Source: Sphingomonas sp. MA1305
GTDB lineage: Bacteria; Pseudomonadota; Alphaproteobacteria; Sphingomonadales; Sphingomonadaceae
Reading direction: 5' to 3'
Length of the DNA stretch: 64,000 bases
Assembly (NCBI RefSeq): GCF_016107325.1
Contig: NZ_RCVT01000008.1
Location: 1-64,000 of the forward strand
Position numbers and translations under genes: made by a program. The notes under the pieces were generated by a model. The model did no database searches. It saw only the letters and a list, made by a program, of their open reading frames with translations, and was not told the DNA's origin. This document shows, in pieces, positions 51,605-59,629 of the stretch (the stretch's first letter is position 1; each line of letters begins with the position of its first letter).

Positions 51605-52614
51605 ACCGCTTCGACTATGCCCGCCCGACCAGTGTCGCCGAAGCGGTGCAGGCGGGCGGCGGAGAGCAGGTCCGCTACCTCGCAGGTGGAACGAACCTGA
51701 TCGATCTCATGAAGGAGAACGTCGATCAACCGACGACGGTGATCGACATCAACCGCCTGCCGCTAGACGCAATCGAGGAGCTGGACGGCGGTGGACTGCG
51801 GCTGGGCGCGCTCGTGCCGAACTCCAACACTGCGTGGGACGCGCGGGTCGAGCAGCGGTATCCCTTGCTGTCCTCGGCGATCCTCGCCGGCGCCAGCCCC
51901 CAGCTGCGCAATGCCGCGACCAACGGCGGCAACCTCAACCAGCGCACGCGCTGCTATTATTTCTACGACGTCGCCACACCTTGCAACAAGCGCGAACCGG
52001 GCTCGGGCTGCGGCGCGATTGGCGGGGTCAATCGCATCCATGCCATCCTGGGCGCGAGTGACCAGTGCATCGCCACGCACCCGTCGGACATGTGCGTGGC
52101 GCTGGCGGTGCTGGACGCGACCGTCCAGGTGACCGGTCCGGACGGCGACCGAGCGATCCCGATCGCCGATTATCATCGGTTGCCCGGCGACGAGCCGTGG
52201 CGCGACAATACACTGAAGCCCGGCGAATTGGTGACGGGCATCGACCTGCCGGCCGAGGATTTTACCCGCAACTACACCTACCTGAAGCTGCGCGATCGTC
52301 TGTCCTACGCCTTTGCGCTGGTGTCGGTAGCCGTCGCGATGCGGGTCGAAGGCGGCACGATCGCGGAGGCGCGGGTGGCGCTCGGCGGCGTCGCGCACAA
52401 GCCATGGCGCAGCACGGAAGCCGAGAAGCTGCTGAAGGGCCAGCAGCCGTCGCCGCAGGCGTTCGGCGCCTTCGCCGACGCCCTTCTCGCCGGCGCGGCC
52501 GGTCAGGGCGAGAACGACTTCAAGATCCTGCTCGCCCGCAAGGGGATCATCCGTGCGCTGAAGCAGGCCGCTGAGGCCACCCCGCAATCGCAGACCGACA
52601 AGCGCGTCGCTTAA
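51601..52614 (+). CDS. paoB: Aldehyde oxidoreductase, FAD subunit (PaoB-like)
   Basis: 337 aa. FAD-binding domain of the CO dehydrogenase/xanthine dehydrogenase medium subunit: VRYLAGGTNLIDLMKENVDQ and AATNGGNLNQRTRCYYFYDV. Extra cysteines in RCYYFYD...PCNKREPGSGCGA and SDQCIATHPSDMC match the additional 4Fe-4S cluster known from PaoB. C-terminal domain from about residue 215. Coupled to paoA. Confidence 0.92.
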   Translation: MNRFDYARPTSVAEAVQAGGGEQVRYLAGGTNLIDLMKENVDQPTTVIDINRLPLDAIEELDGGGLRLGALVPNSNTAWDARVEQRYPLLSSAILAGASPQLRNAATNGGNLNQRTRCYYFYDVATPCNKREPGSGCGAIGGVNRIHAILGASDQCIATHPSDMCVALAVLDATVQVTGPDGDRAIPIADYHRLPGDEPWRDNTLKPGELVTGIDLPAEDFTRNYTYLKLRDRLSYAFALVSVAVAMRVEGGTIAEARVALGGVAHKPWRSTEAEKLLKGQQPSPQAFGAFADALLAGAAGQGENDFKILLARKGIIRALKQAAEATPQSQTDKRVA

Positions 52615-52626
52615 GGAACAGACATC

Positions 52627-54873
52627 ATGGCTACCGCAGCGAAAATCGGAATCGGCAGCGCGATCAACCGCGTCGATGGGATCGAGAAGGTCACCGGCAC
52701 CGCGCGCTACGCCGCCGAGCATCCGGTGGCGAACTTGCTATACGGCTACATCGTCGAGGCCGCGATCGCCAAAGGGCGGATCGTCAGCATCGATGAGGAA
52801 GTCGCGCGCGCTGTGCCCGGCGTCGTCGAGGTTATCACCCACCTCAACCGGCCGCACGTTGCCTGGACCGACCACAGCTACCAGGACGAGATGAAGATTC
52901 CTGGCTCGCCGTTCCGTCCGCTTTACGATGACCGCATCCATTTCAGCCAGCAACCGATCGCGCTGGTGCTGGCCGAGACGTTCGAGGCAGCGCGCTACGC
53001 CGCCAGCGTGGTCGAGGTCGCCTACGAGGCGGAGGCGCACAATACCGACTTCGAGGTTGCGGTCGGCGATAAGTACGTGCCGAAGAAAAAGCGCAGCGGC
53101 TATATGGCGCCGAAAAATCGCGGAGACGCGGCGCAGGCGTTTGCGGACGCCCCGCTGAAGGTGTCCGGCGACTACCGGCTCGCGCCGGAACACCACAATC
53201 CCATGGAGATGTTCGGCTCCACCGTCGAATGGCACGGCGACGGCAGCATCACCGTGTGGGATAAGACCCAAGGTTCGCAGGGGGTGCATGCCTACCTTGC
53301 CAGCGTGTTCGGCTTTTCGAAAAAGAAGGTACGCGTGCTCAACCCCTATGTCGGCGGCGCCTTCGGCTCCGGACTCCGACCGCAGCATCAGGTGTTTCTC
53401 GCGGTGCTCGCCGCAAAGATGCTTGAACGCTCCGTGCGTGTGACGATGACACGCCAGCAGATGTTCAGCCACGCCTACCGCCCGCAGGCGGTTCAAAGTA
53501 TTGCCTTGGGCGCGGAGACGACCGGTAAGCTCACCGCGATCCGCAACGAGGCGACCACCTCCACCTCGCGCTACGAAGATAATATGGAGAACGTGGTCAC
53601 CTGGGGGCTGATGAACTACGACTGCCCGAACGCCGACGCTGAATACACCGTCGCTCAGATCGACACACCGACATCAGCAGACATGCGCGCGCCGGGGGCG
53701 GCGACCGGCATGACGCTGTTCGAGATCGCGATTGACGAGATGGCCTATGTCGCCAAGGTCGATCCGCTTGAATTCCGGCTCGTCAATTACTCGCCCATCG
53801 ATGCGATGAATGGCACGCCGTACACCAGCAAGGCGCTACGAGAGGCGTTTCGCGAAGGGGCCGAGGCGTTCGGATGGAGCGAGCGCTCGGCTGAGCCGCG
53901 CTCGATGCGCGATGGCAAGGAGCTGGTCGGCTGGGGTTGCGCGACCGGCATGTGGGACGCGCAATTCTCCAAGACGTCTGCGAGCGCGAAGCTCACGGCC
54001 AACGGCCATCTGGAAGTAGCATGCGCGACGTCGGACATCGGCACCGGCAGCTACACGGTGATGACCTTGGTCGCCGCAGAGACGCTCGGCCTGCCGCCCG
54101 AGCAGATCACCGCCAAGCTGGGCGACTCAGACCTGCCGACCGCCCCGGTCGAAGGTGGATCGTGGGGGGCGGCATCGACCGGTGCGGCGGTACAGCTCGC
54201 TTGCCAAGCGCTCGGCAAGAAGCTTTTGAAGGCGGCCGGCAAGATCGCCGGTGAACCGCTGAGCGGAGCGAAGATAGACGACGTGCTGTTCGAGGACGGC
54301 TGTCTGGTGCTCAAGGACACACCGACGGTCCGGGTGCCGTTCGGAGATGCGATGCGTGCCGCTGACCTGACGGCGATCGAAGAGGAAGCCACCGCTGCGC
54401 CCGGGTTCGGCGACATGTGGAAGGGTCTGCACAAATCCAAGAACACCCACAGCGCGATCTTCGCGGAGGTGAAGGTGGACGAGGAATTGGGCGTGGTGCG
54501 GGTCACACGCATTGTCGATGCGGTGGCCGCCGGCCGCATCATCAACCCGAAGACGGCGCGCAGCCAGATCCTCGGCGGCGTGGTGATGGGCATCGGCATG
54601 GCACTTCACGAGGAGACCTTCCCCGATCACCGGCTGGGGCGCTGGATGAACCACAACTTCGGCGAATACCATGTGCCCGTGCACGCCGACATTCACGATA
54701 TCCAGGTGATCTTCGTCGATGAACCCGATCCCGAAGTGACCCCGCTCGGGGTCAAGGGCCTTGGCGAGATCGGCATCGTCGGCACCGCTGCCGCGATTGC
54801 TAACGCGATCTATCACGCGACCGGTAAGCGGGTGCGGTCCCTGCCGATCACGATCGACAAGATTCTGGACTGA
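52627..54873 (+). CDS. paoC: Aldehyde oxidoreductase, molybdenum subunit (PaoC-like)
   Basis: 748 aa of the xanthine-oxidase family large subunit: GTARYAAEHPVANLLYGYIV at the start, NPYVGGAFGSGLRPQHQVFL at about 240, DMRAPGAATGMTLFEIAIDE with the substrate-site Arg, and the catalytic-Glu region GVKGLGEIGIVGTAAAIANA near the C-terminus. Oxidises aldehydes to carboxylates using a molybdopterin cytosine dinucleotide cofactor. The maturation chaperone gene (paoD type) is not in the window, so it must be supplied from elsewhere. Confidence 0.93.
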   Translation: MATAAKIGIGSAINRVDGIEKVTGTARYAAEHPVANLLYGYIVEAAIAKGRIVSIDEEVARAVPGVVEVITHLNRPHVAWTDHSYQDEMKIPGSPFRPLYDDRIHFSQQPIALVLAETFEAARYAASVVEVAYEAEAHNTDFEVAVGDKYVPKKKRSGYMAPKNRGDAAQAFADAPLKVSGDYRLAPEHHNPMEMFGSTVEWHGDGSITVWDKTQGSQGVHAYLASVFGFSKKKVRVLNPYVGGAFGSGLRPQHQVFLAVLAAKMLERSVRVTMTRQQMFSHAYRPQAVQSIALGAETTGKLTAIRNEATTSTSRYEDNMENVVTWGLMNYDCPNADAEYTVAQIDTPTSADMRAPGAATGMTLFEIAIDEMAYVAKVDPLEFRLVNYSPIDAMNGTPYTSKALREAFREGAEAFGWSERSAEPRSMRDGKELVGWGCATGMWDAQFSKTSASAKLTANGHLEVACATSDIGTGSYTVMTLVAAETLGLPPEQITAKLGDSDLPTAPVEGGSWGAASTGAAVQLACQALGKKLLKAAGKIAGEPLSGAKIDDVLFEDGCLVLKDTPTVRVPFGDAMRAADLTAIEEEATAAPGFGDMWKGLHKSKNTHSAIFAEVKVDEELGVVRVTRIVDAVAAGRIINPKTARSQILGGVVMGIGMALHEETFPDHRLGRWMNHNFGEYHVPVHADIHDIQVIFVDEPDPEVTPLGVKGLGEIGIVGTAAAIANAIYHATGKRVRSLPITIDKILD

Positions 54874-54916
54874 TTAGCCGATGTGAGCATCCGCCGTGCC
54901 GGGTCTATAGCCGGTC

Positions 54917-55564
54917 TCAGCCATTCTCCGGTTCTTGGCCTGGCTTGTAGCTGGGCTTTGCTGGCGGAACGATGTAGGTCAAGGTCAGGATCCCCGCGGC
55001 GATCAGTCCAACACGCCAATCCCAGAATGCCAAGCCGAATGCCGCCCAATAGGCAGCGGCGGTTAGGCCATATTTGATGGTAAGGCGGCGAAGATAAGCG
55101 TCGGTCAGCCTTCGATCGGGAAGACCTCTGGCGGTGGCGTACACCCACCTTAGAAACCACCAGGTCGCCGGTGTCGCTGCTACGCCCAGATACCATAAAG
55201 TGGCGGTGGCGCTCTCCGCATCTCCGCCGAGGTGTTCGACCAACGGGCGGGCGGGAAATGGAGTGATGCTGACGGCAGCCAGAAAGCCGATGCTCAGCAG
55301 GTTGTAGCCGTGATCGGTCTTCTCCAGCAGCTTGCCGCTGAAATGGCTGTGCGCCCAGTAGAGGCCGATGAGGATCACGCTGAGGACGTAGGTGCCGTAC
55401 TCCGGCGCCAGCTTCAGATACGCCGCTGCGAGATCGCCCTCTTCAGGCTTCGGTGCATGCAGCTCCACCGCAGGAAGGGTGATCGCGATCGCAAGCACCG
55501 CGTCCATGAACGCCTCGAGGCGATCCGATTCGCGTTCGGTTGCTTTGAGAGAGGATGTCACCAT
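54917..55564 (-). CDS. TMEM175/DUF1211-family membrane protein
   Basis: 215 aa with five or six TM segments. TM1 carries the family signature variant RLEAFMDAVLAIAITLPAVE (normally F-S-D-x-V-x-A-I). YGTYVLSVILIGLYWAHSHF is TM3. Related proteins are potassium channels. Starts six bases after the aldo-keto reductase stop, so probably co-transcribed with it. The Ser-to-Met change in the signature may alter selectivity. Confidence 0.85.
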   Translation of the reverse strand: MVTSSLKATERESDRLEAFMDAVLAIAITLPAVELHAPKPEEGDLAAAYLKLAPEYGTYVLSVILIGLYWAHSHFSGKLLEKTDHGYNLLSIGFLAAVSITPFPARPLVEHLGGDAESATATLWYLGVAATPATWWFLRWVYATARGLPDRRLTDAYLRRLTIKYGLTAAAYWAAFGLAFWDWRVGLIAAGILTLTYIVPPAKPSYKPGQEPENG

Positions 55565-55570
55565 CTGACG

Positions 55571-56401
55571 CTACAGCATTTCGAGCGGGCGACGGCCCGC
55601 TGGCCGGGGAAATGCCGCATCGAGTGCCGCAAGGTCGGCGTCGGAGAGGACGATATCTGCGGCAGCGCGGTTCTCCCGCACATGTGCAATCGAACTCGCT
55701 TTCGGGATGGCGATAAGTCCACCGTGGCGCAACGTCCAGGCAAGTGCGACCTGCGCAGGGGTTCCGCCAACCTGGGCCGCTACTTTGTCGAGGGCGGGAT
55801 GGCTTGTGAGGCGTCCCTGCTCGACGGGACTATACGCCATCACTGGCACTTTGTGCTGTGCGAGCCACGGCAACAGGTCCAACTCAGGGCCTCGACGGAC
55901 GAGATTGTAGAGGATCTGATCGGTCACGCAGCCATCCCCGCCGGCAGCGACAAGCTCGTCCATATCGTCGGTATCGAGGTTGCTGACACCCCAATGCCTA
56001 ATTTTCCCCGCTGATTTTAGCGCCTCCATTGCCTCTATCGTCTCAGCGAGCGGCACTGATCCCCGCCAGTGGAGCAGGTAGAGGTCGAGCCGATCGGTGC
56101 CGAGCCGCTTCAGGCTCGCCTCGCACGCACCGGCAAGGCGGGAGCGCGATGCGTTCTGTGGATACGCCTTGCTGACGAGGAATAGTTCGTCACGACGGTC
56201 GCCGAGCGCTTCGCAGATCAGCGTTTCCGCCGCACCATCGCCATACATTTCAGCGGTATCGACGAGCGTCATGCCCAACTCGACACCGGCGCGTAGCGCA
56301 GCGATCTCATCGGATCGCCGCTCGGCACGTTCGCCCATCTTCCAGGTGCCTTGACCCATTGAAGGAACCACTTCCCCGCCGGGCAATGTCACGTGTTTCA
56401 T
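55571..56401 (-). CDS. Aldo/keto reductase
   Basis: 276 aa TIM-barrel NADPH-dependent reductase. Catalytic residues: D and Y in LVDTAEMYGDGAAETLICEA, K in LFLVSKAYPQNAS, H in LDLYLLHWRGSVPL. NADPH region VALAWTLRHGGLIAIPKASS. Reduces aldehydes or ketones; substrate unknown. First gene of a two-gene unit with the TMEM175 protein, next to the TetR gene on the same strand. Confidence 0.92.
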   Translation of the reverse strand: MKHVTLPGGEVVPSMGQGTWKMGERAERRSDEIAALRAGVELGMTLVDTAEMYGDGAAETLICEALGDRRDELFLVSKAYPQNASRSRLAGACEASLKRLGTDRLDLYLLHWRGSVPLAETIEAMEALKSAGKIRHWGVSNLDTDDMDELVAAGGDGCVTDQILYNLVRRGPELDLLPWLAQHKVPVMAYSPVEQGRLTSHPALDKVAAQVGGTPAQVALAWTLRHGGLIAIPKASSIAHVRENRAAADIVLSDADLAALDAAFPRPAGRRPLEML

Positions 56402-56476
56402 GTGCTTTCGTCCTATGAGATGAGTTCGACTGTTCGGTCGCGGGATGCGGATTGGCAGATGACCACCATGTAACGA

Positions 56477-57097
56477 TCATATCGCGGCCGGCCATCGAGC
56501 GAGTGCCATTTTGGCGATGGAGAGCAGTTCGTTGATCGTAGCGCCGTCGCGCGCCTGAACGGACATGCCTTCCATGACCGTATTGATGAATTTGCCTAGC
56601 ACAGCCGGATCGGTGTTGGCCGCAAGCTCGCCCTGCGCGGCGCCGCGTTGCAGACGCTCGATCAGGAGGGCCTCCGCCGCGATGCGCTTGTCGCGCAGCA
56701 GGCATTCGATGGCGGCGGACGCCGGCGAAACGGCTGCCGCTGCCGAATACATGAAGCAGCCGGCCGGCGTTCCAGGTTCCGAGAATGATGACGCCGCTCG
56801 TTCCAGCAGGTCTTTGACGGCCTCGTAGGTGGACAACGCCGGATCGTTGATGGGTGCATAGAGGTGGACGCTGAACGTCGCGGCGTAGCGCTCGATCACC
56901 GCCGCAAACAGCCCCGCCTTGTTGTCAAACGCTGCATAGAGACTGGCGGCGGCGACGCCAGTCTCCGCCACCAGATCGGCCATCGATGTCGCCTCGTAGC
57001 CGCGCTGCCAGAACAGCCGCACCGCCTTGTCGAGCGCAGCGTCAGTGTCGAACACACGAGGGCGACCTGCGCGGCGACGGGCTTTCGTCTCTGTCAT
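56477..57097 (-). CDS. TetR/AcrR-family repressor
   Basis: 206 aa. Helix-turn-helix GRPRVFDTDAALDKAVRLFW, then SMADLVAETGVAAASLYAAF and DNKAGLF; the C-terminal ligand domain contains LLERAASSFSEPGTPAGCFM, as in YxaF/AcuR-type regulators. Divergent from the quinone oxidoreductase at 57194. A direct repeat of GAACGATC-type sites in the 96-base gap is the probable operator. It may also control the aldo-keto reductase unit downstream of it. Confidence 0.9.
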   Translation of the reverse strand: MTETKARRRAGRPRVFDTDAALDKAVRLFWQRGYEATSMADLVAETGVAAASLYAAFDNKAGLFAAVIERYAATFSVHLYAPINDPALSTYEAVKDLLERAASSFSEPGTPAGCFMYSAAAAVSPASAAIECLLRDKRIAAEALLIERLQRGAAQGELAANTDPAVLGKFINTVMEGMSVQARDGATINELLSIAKMALARWPAAI

Positions 57098-57114
57098 CTC
57101 TGGTGCACGATATG

Positions 57115-57181
57115 GAACGATCGATAAATAATATCTTGAAACTGGTGGTCCGCTCCCTTACAGAACGATCATTCAATAATC
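57115..57181. promoter_or_regulatory. Candidate TetR operator pair
   Basis: GAACGATCGATAAATAAT at 57115 and GAACGATCATTCAATAAT at 57163 are direct repeats (15 of 18 bases equal) placed 48 bases apart between the divergent starts. Confidence 0.5.
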
Positions 57182-57193
57182 AAGGATTTACCA

Positions 57194-58183
57194 ATGAGCC
57201 GCATCGTCCGTATCCACGAATATGGCGACGCCAGCGTCCTCAGGATTGAAGATGTGGCAGTCCCCGCGCCCGCGGCCGACGAAGTGCAGATCGCGGTGAA
57301 GGCAATAGGCATAAACCGCGCCGAGGTGATGTTCCGCAACCATGCCTACCTTCAGGAAGCCGAGTTCCCGAGCCGCCTTGGCTATGAGGCTGCCGGCACT
57401 GTCGTTACGGTCGGCGCAGACGTGACCGGGTTTGCGGAAGGCGAAGCCGTCAGCGTCATCCCCCCGCTCGATATCGCGCGCTGGGGCACTTATGGCGAGG
57501 TCGCCAACGTACCCGCCCGCCTCGTCGTCAAGCATCCGGCGGCGCTGTCGTTCGAGGAAGCGGCGGCCGTGTGGATGCAGTATGTCACCGCCTGGGGTGC
57601 GCTGGTGGAGCAGGCGAAACTCGGCGAGGGCGATTTCGTCATCGTCACTGCTGCCTCCAGCAGCGTCGGCCTTGCTGCCTTCCAGATTGGGCGGATGGTC
57701 GGCGCGACGGTAATCGCGACGACGCGTACCGGCGCCAAGCGCCAGGCCCTGATCGATGCCGGTGCACATCATGTCGTCGCAACCGGGGAAGAGGATCTGG
57801 TAGCGAGGGTGATGGAGATAACCGATGGTCAGGGTGCGCGCGTGGTGCTCGATCCGGTCGGAGGCCCGTCGTTCGAGCCGCTGACCGAGAGCATGGCACG
57901 CGGCGGCATCCTGCTCGAATATGGCGCGCTCAGCGGCGAACCGACGCCGTTCCCGTTGTTCTCCGTGCTGGGCAAGAGCCTCACGCTCAAGGGGTATCTC
58001 TACAGCGAGATCGTCTCGGACGATGCCGCCCTCGATCGCGCCAAGGCGTTCATCGTGGCGGGTCTGGAATCGGGCGCGCTCAAGCCGCGGATCGCGCGCA
58101 CTTTCCCGCTCGACGCCATCCAGGACGCTCACCGCTTCCTCGAATCGAACGACCAGATCGGCAAGGTCGTCGTTACGGTTTGA
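57194..58183 (+). CDS. Zinc-less alcohol dehydrogenase/quinone oxidoreductase
   Basis: 329 aa medium-chain reductase of the quinone-oxidoreductase type: VKAIGINRAEVMFRNHAYLQ, then LGYEAAGTVVTVGADVTGFA, and the coenzyme motif VIVTAASSSVGLAAFQIGRM (AxxSVG instead of GxGxxG). Lacks the zinc-binding cysteines. Probably reduces quinones or enals with NADPH. Target of the divergent TetR repressor by position. Confidence 0.9.
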   Translation: MSRIVRIHEYGDASVLRIEDVAVPAPAADEVQIAVKAIGINRAEVMFRNHAYLQEAEFPSRLGYEAAGTVVTVGADVTGFAEGEAVSVIPPLDIARWGTYGEVANVPARLVVKHPAALSFEEAAAVWMQYVTAWGALVEQAKLGEGDFVIVTAASSSVGLAAFQIGRMVGATVIATTRTGAKRQALIDAGAHHVVATGEEDLVARVMEITDGQGARVVLDPVGGPSFEPLTESMARGGILLEYGALSGEPTPFPLFSVLGKSLTLKGYLYSEIVSDDAALDRAKAFIVAGLESGALKPRIARTFPLDAIQDAHRFLESNDQIGKVVVTV

Positions 58184-58282
58184 CCGGCATACCGGGGAGT
58201 GAGCGATCGCTCCCCCACGAATTTGCGCTGACGCAACGGCCTCGCACCAGCAATCGGTTTAACTCAACGAGGGTATCCCAAC

Positions 58283-59392
58283 ATGAAATCTCGCGCCGCT
58301 GTAGCCTTCGAGGCGGGCAAGCCACTCGAAATCGTCGAGATCGATGTCGCCCCACCCCGGAAAGGCGAAGTCCTTATACGGGTGACGCACACCGGGGTGT
58401 GCCACACCGACGCGTACACGCTAGCGGGGAGTGATCCGGAGGGTGTTTTCCCGGTGGTTCTGGGCCACGAGGGCGCGGGCATAGTTGTCGAGGTCGGTGA
58501 AGGCGTCACCAGCGTCGGGCCGGGCGATCACGTGATTCCGCTCTACACCGCCGAGTGCGGCAAGTGCGACTTCTGCCTGTCGGGCAAGACCAACCTGTGC
58601 GTCGCTATCCGCGAAACGCAGGGCAAGGGCTTGATGCCCGATGGGACCACCCGCTTTTCGTACAATGGTCAGCCCCTCTATCATTACATGGGCTGTTCAA
58701 CCTTCAGCGAATATACTGTCGTCGCCGAAGTCTCGCTCGCCAAGATCAATCCCCAGGCAAACCCCGAACATGTCTGCCTGCTCGGCTGCGGCGTCACGAC
58801 CGGCATCGGCGCAGTCCACAATACCGCCAAGGTCCAGCCCGGAGACTCGGTCGCCGTTTTCGGCCTCGGCGGCATCGGCCTCGCGGCGATTCAGGGTGCA
58901 CGCCAGGCGAAGGCGGGTCGCATCATCGCCATCGACACCAATCCGTCCAAGTTCGAGCTGGCACGCCAGTTCGGTGCGACCGAGTGCATCAACCCCAAGG
59001 ACCATGACAAGCCCATCCAGCAAGTGCTGATCGAGATGACGGGCTGGGGCATCGATCATACCTTCGAGTGCATCGGCAACGTCCACGTCATGCGCGCCGC
59101 GCTTGAATCAGCGCACCGTGGCTGGGGTCAGTCGATCGTGATTGGCGTTGCCGGCGCGGGCGAGGAAATCTCCACCCGCCCATTCCAGCTCGTCACGGGC
59201 CGCGTATGGAAGGGGTCCGCTTTCGGTGGCGTCAAGGGACGGACACAGCTCCCGGGCATGGTCGAGGACGCGATGAGAGGCGATATCGATCTGGCCCCGT
59301 TCGTAACCCACACGATGGGTCTGGAGGAGATCAACGAGGCCTTCGAACTGATGCACGAAGGCAAGTCGATCCGCTCGGTCATTCACTACTGA
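58283..59392 (+). CDS. frmA: S-(hydroxymethyl)glutathione dehydrogenase (class III alcohol dehydrogenase)
   Basis: 369 aa. Zinc residues in VTHTGVCHTDAYTLAGSDPE and VLGHEGAGIVVEVGEG; structural zinc CGKCDFCLSGKTNLC; coenzyme motif VAVFGLGGIGLAAIQGARQA; class III signature ATECINPKDHDKPIQQVLIE. Oxidises the formaldehyde-glutathione adduct, and reduces S-nitrosoglutathione, linking it to the NO genes at 26043-28515. No S-formylglutathione hydrolase gene follows. Confidence 0.95.
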   Translation: MKSRAAVAFEAGKPLEIVEIDVAPPRKGEVLIRVTHTGVCHTDAYTLAGSDPEGVFPVVLGHEGAGIVVEVGEGVTSVGPGDHVIPLYTAECGKCDFCLSGKTNLCVAIRETQGKGLMPDGTTRFSYNGQPLYHYMGCSTFSEYTVVAEVSLAKINPQANPEHVCLLGCGVTTGIGAVHNTAKVQPGDSVAVFGLGGIGLAAIQGARQAKAGRIIAIDTNPSKFELARQFGATECINPKDHDKPIQQVLIEMTGWGIDHTFECIGNVHVMRAALESAHRGWGQSIVIGVAGAGEEISTRPFQLVTGRVWKGSAFGGVKGRTQLPGMVEDAMRGDIDLAPFVTHTMGLEEINEAFELMHEGKSIRSVIHY

Positions 59393-59439
59393 CCCGCCGA
59401 TCCGAAGCGGCGCGAGGCGCCCGGATCGACAATTCGGCC

Positions 59440-59470
59440 GTCATCATGGCCCGAACCCGGCCATGATGAC
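59440..59470 (+). terminator. Hairpin after frmA
   Basis: Twelve-base perfect stem GTCATCATGGCC / GGCCATGATGAC with a seven-base loop, about 50 bases after the frmA stop. No T run. Confidence 0.5.
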
Positions 59471-59629
59471 GCGCGCTCTGGCAAATGGGCAACGCGTCGC
59501 GATGCGGTAACAACCGTTGGATGTATTGCGTCGGAAATGTATTCATCTGTTACCCGATTGTGATGAACCACGGGCCGCACGGGCGTATTGGGCAGGAAGA
59601 CTGAATTGAAGAGCAAGGACATTCACGCG

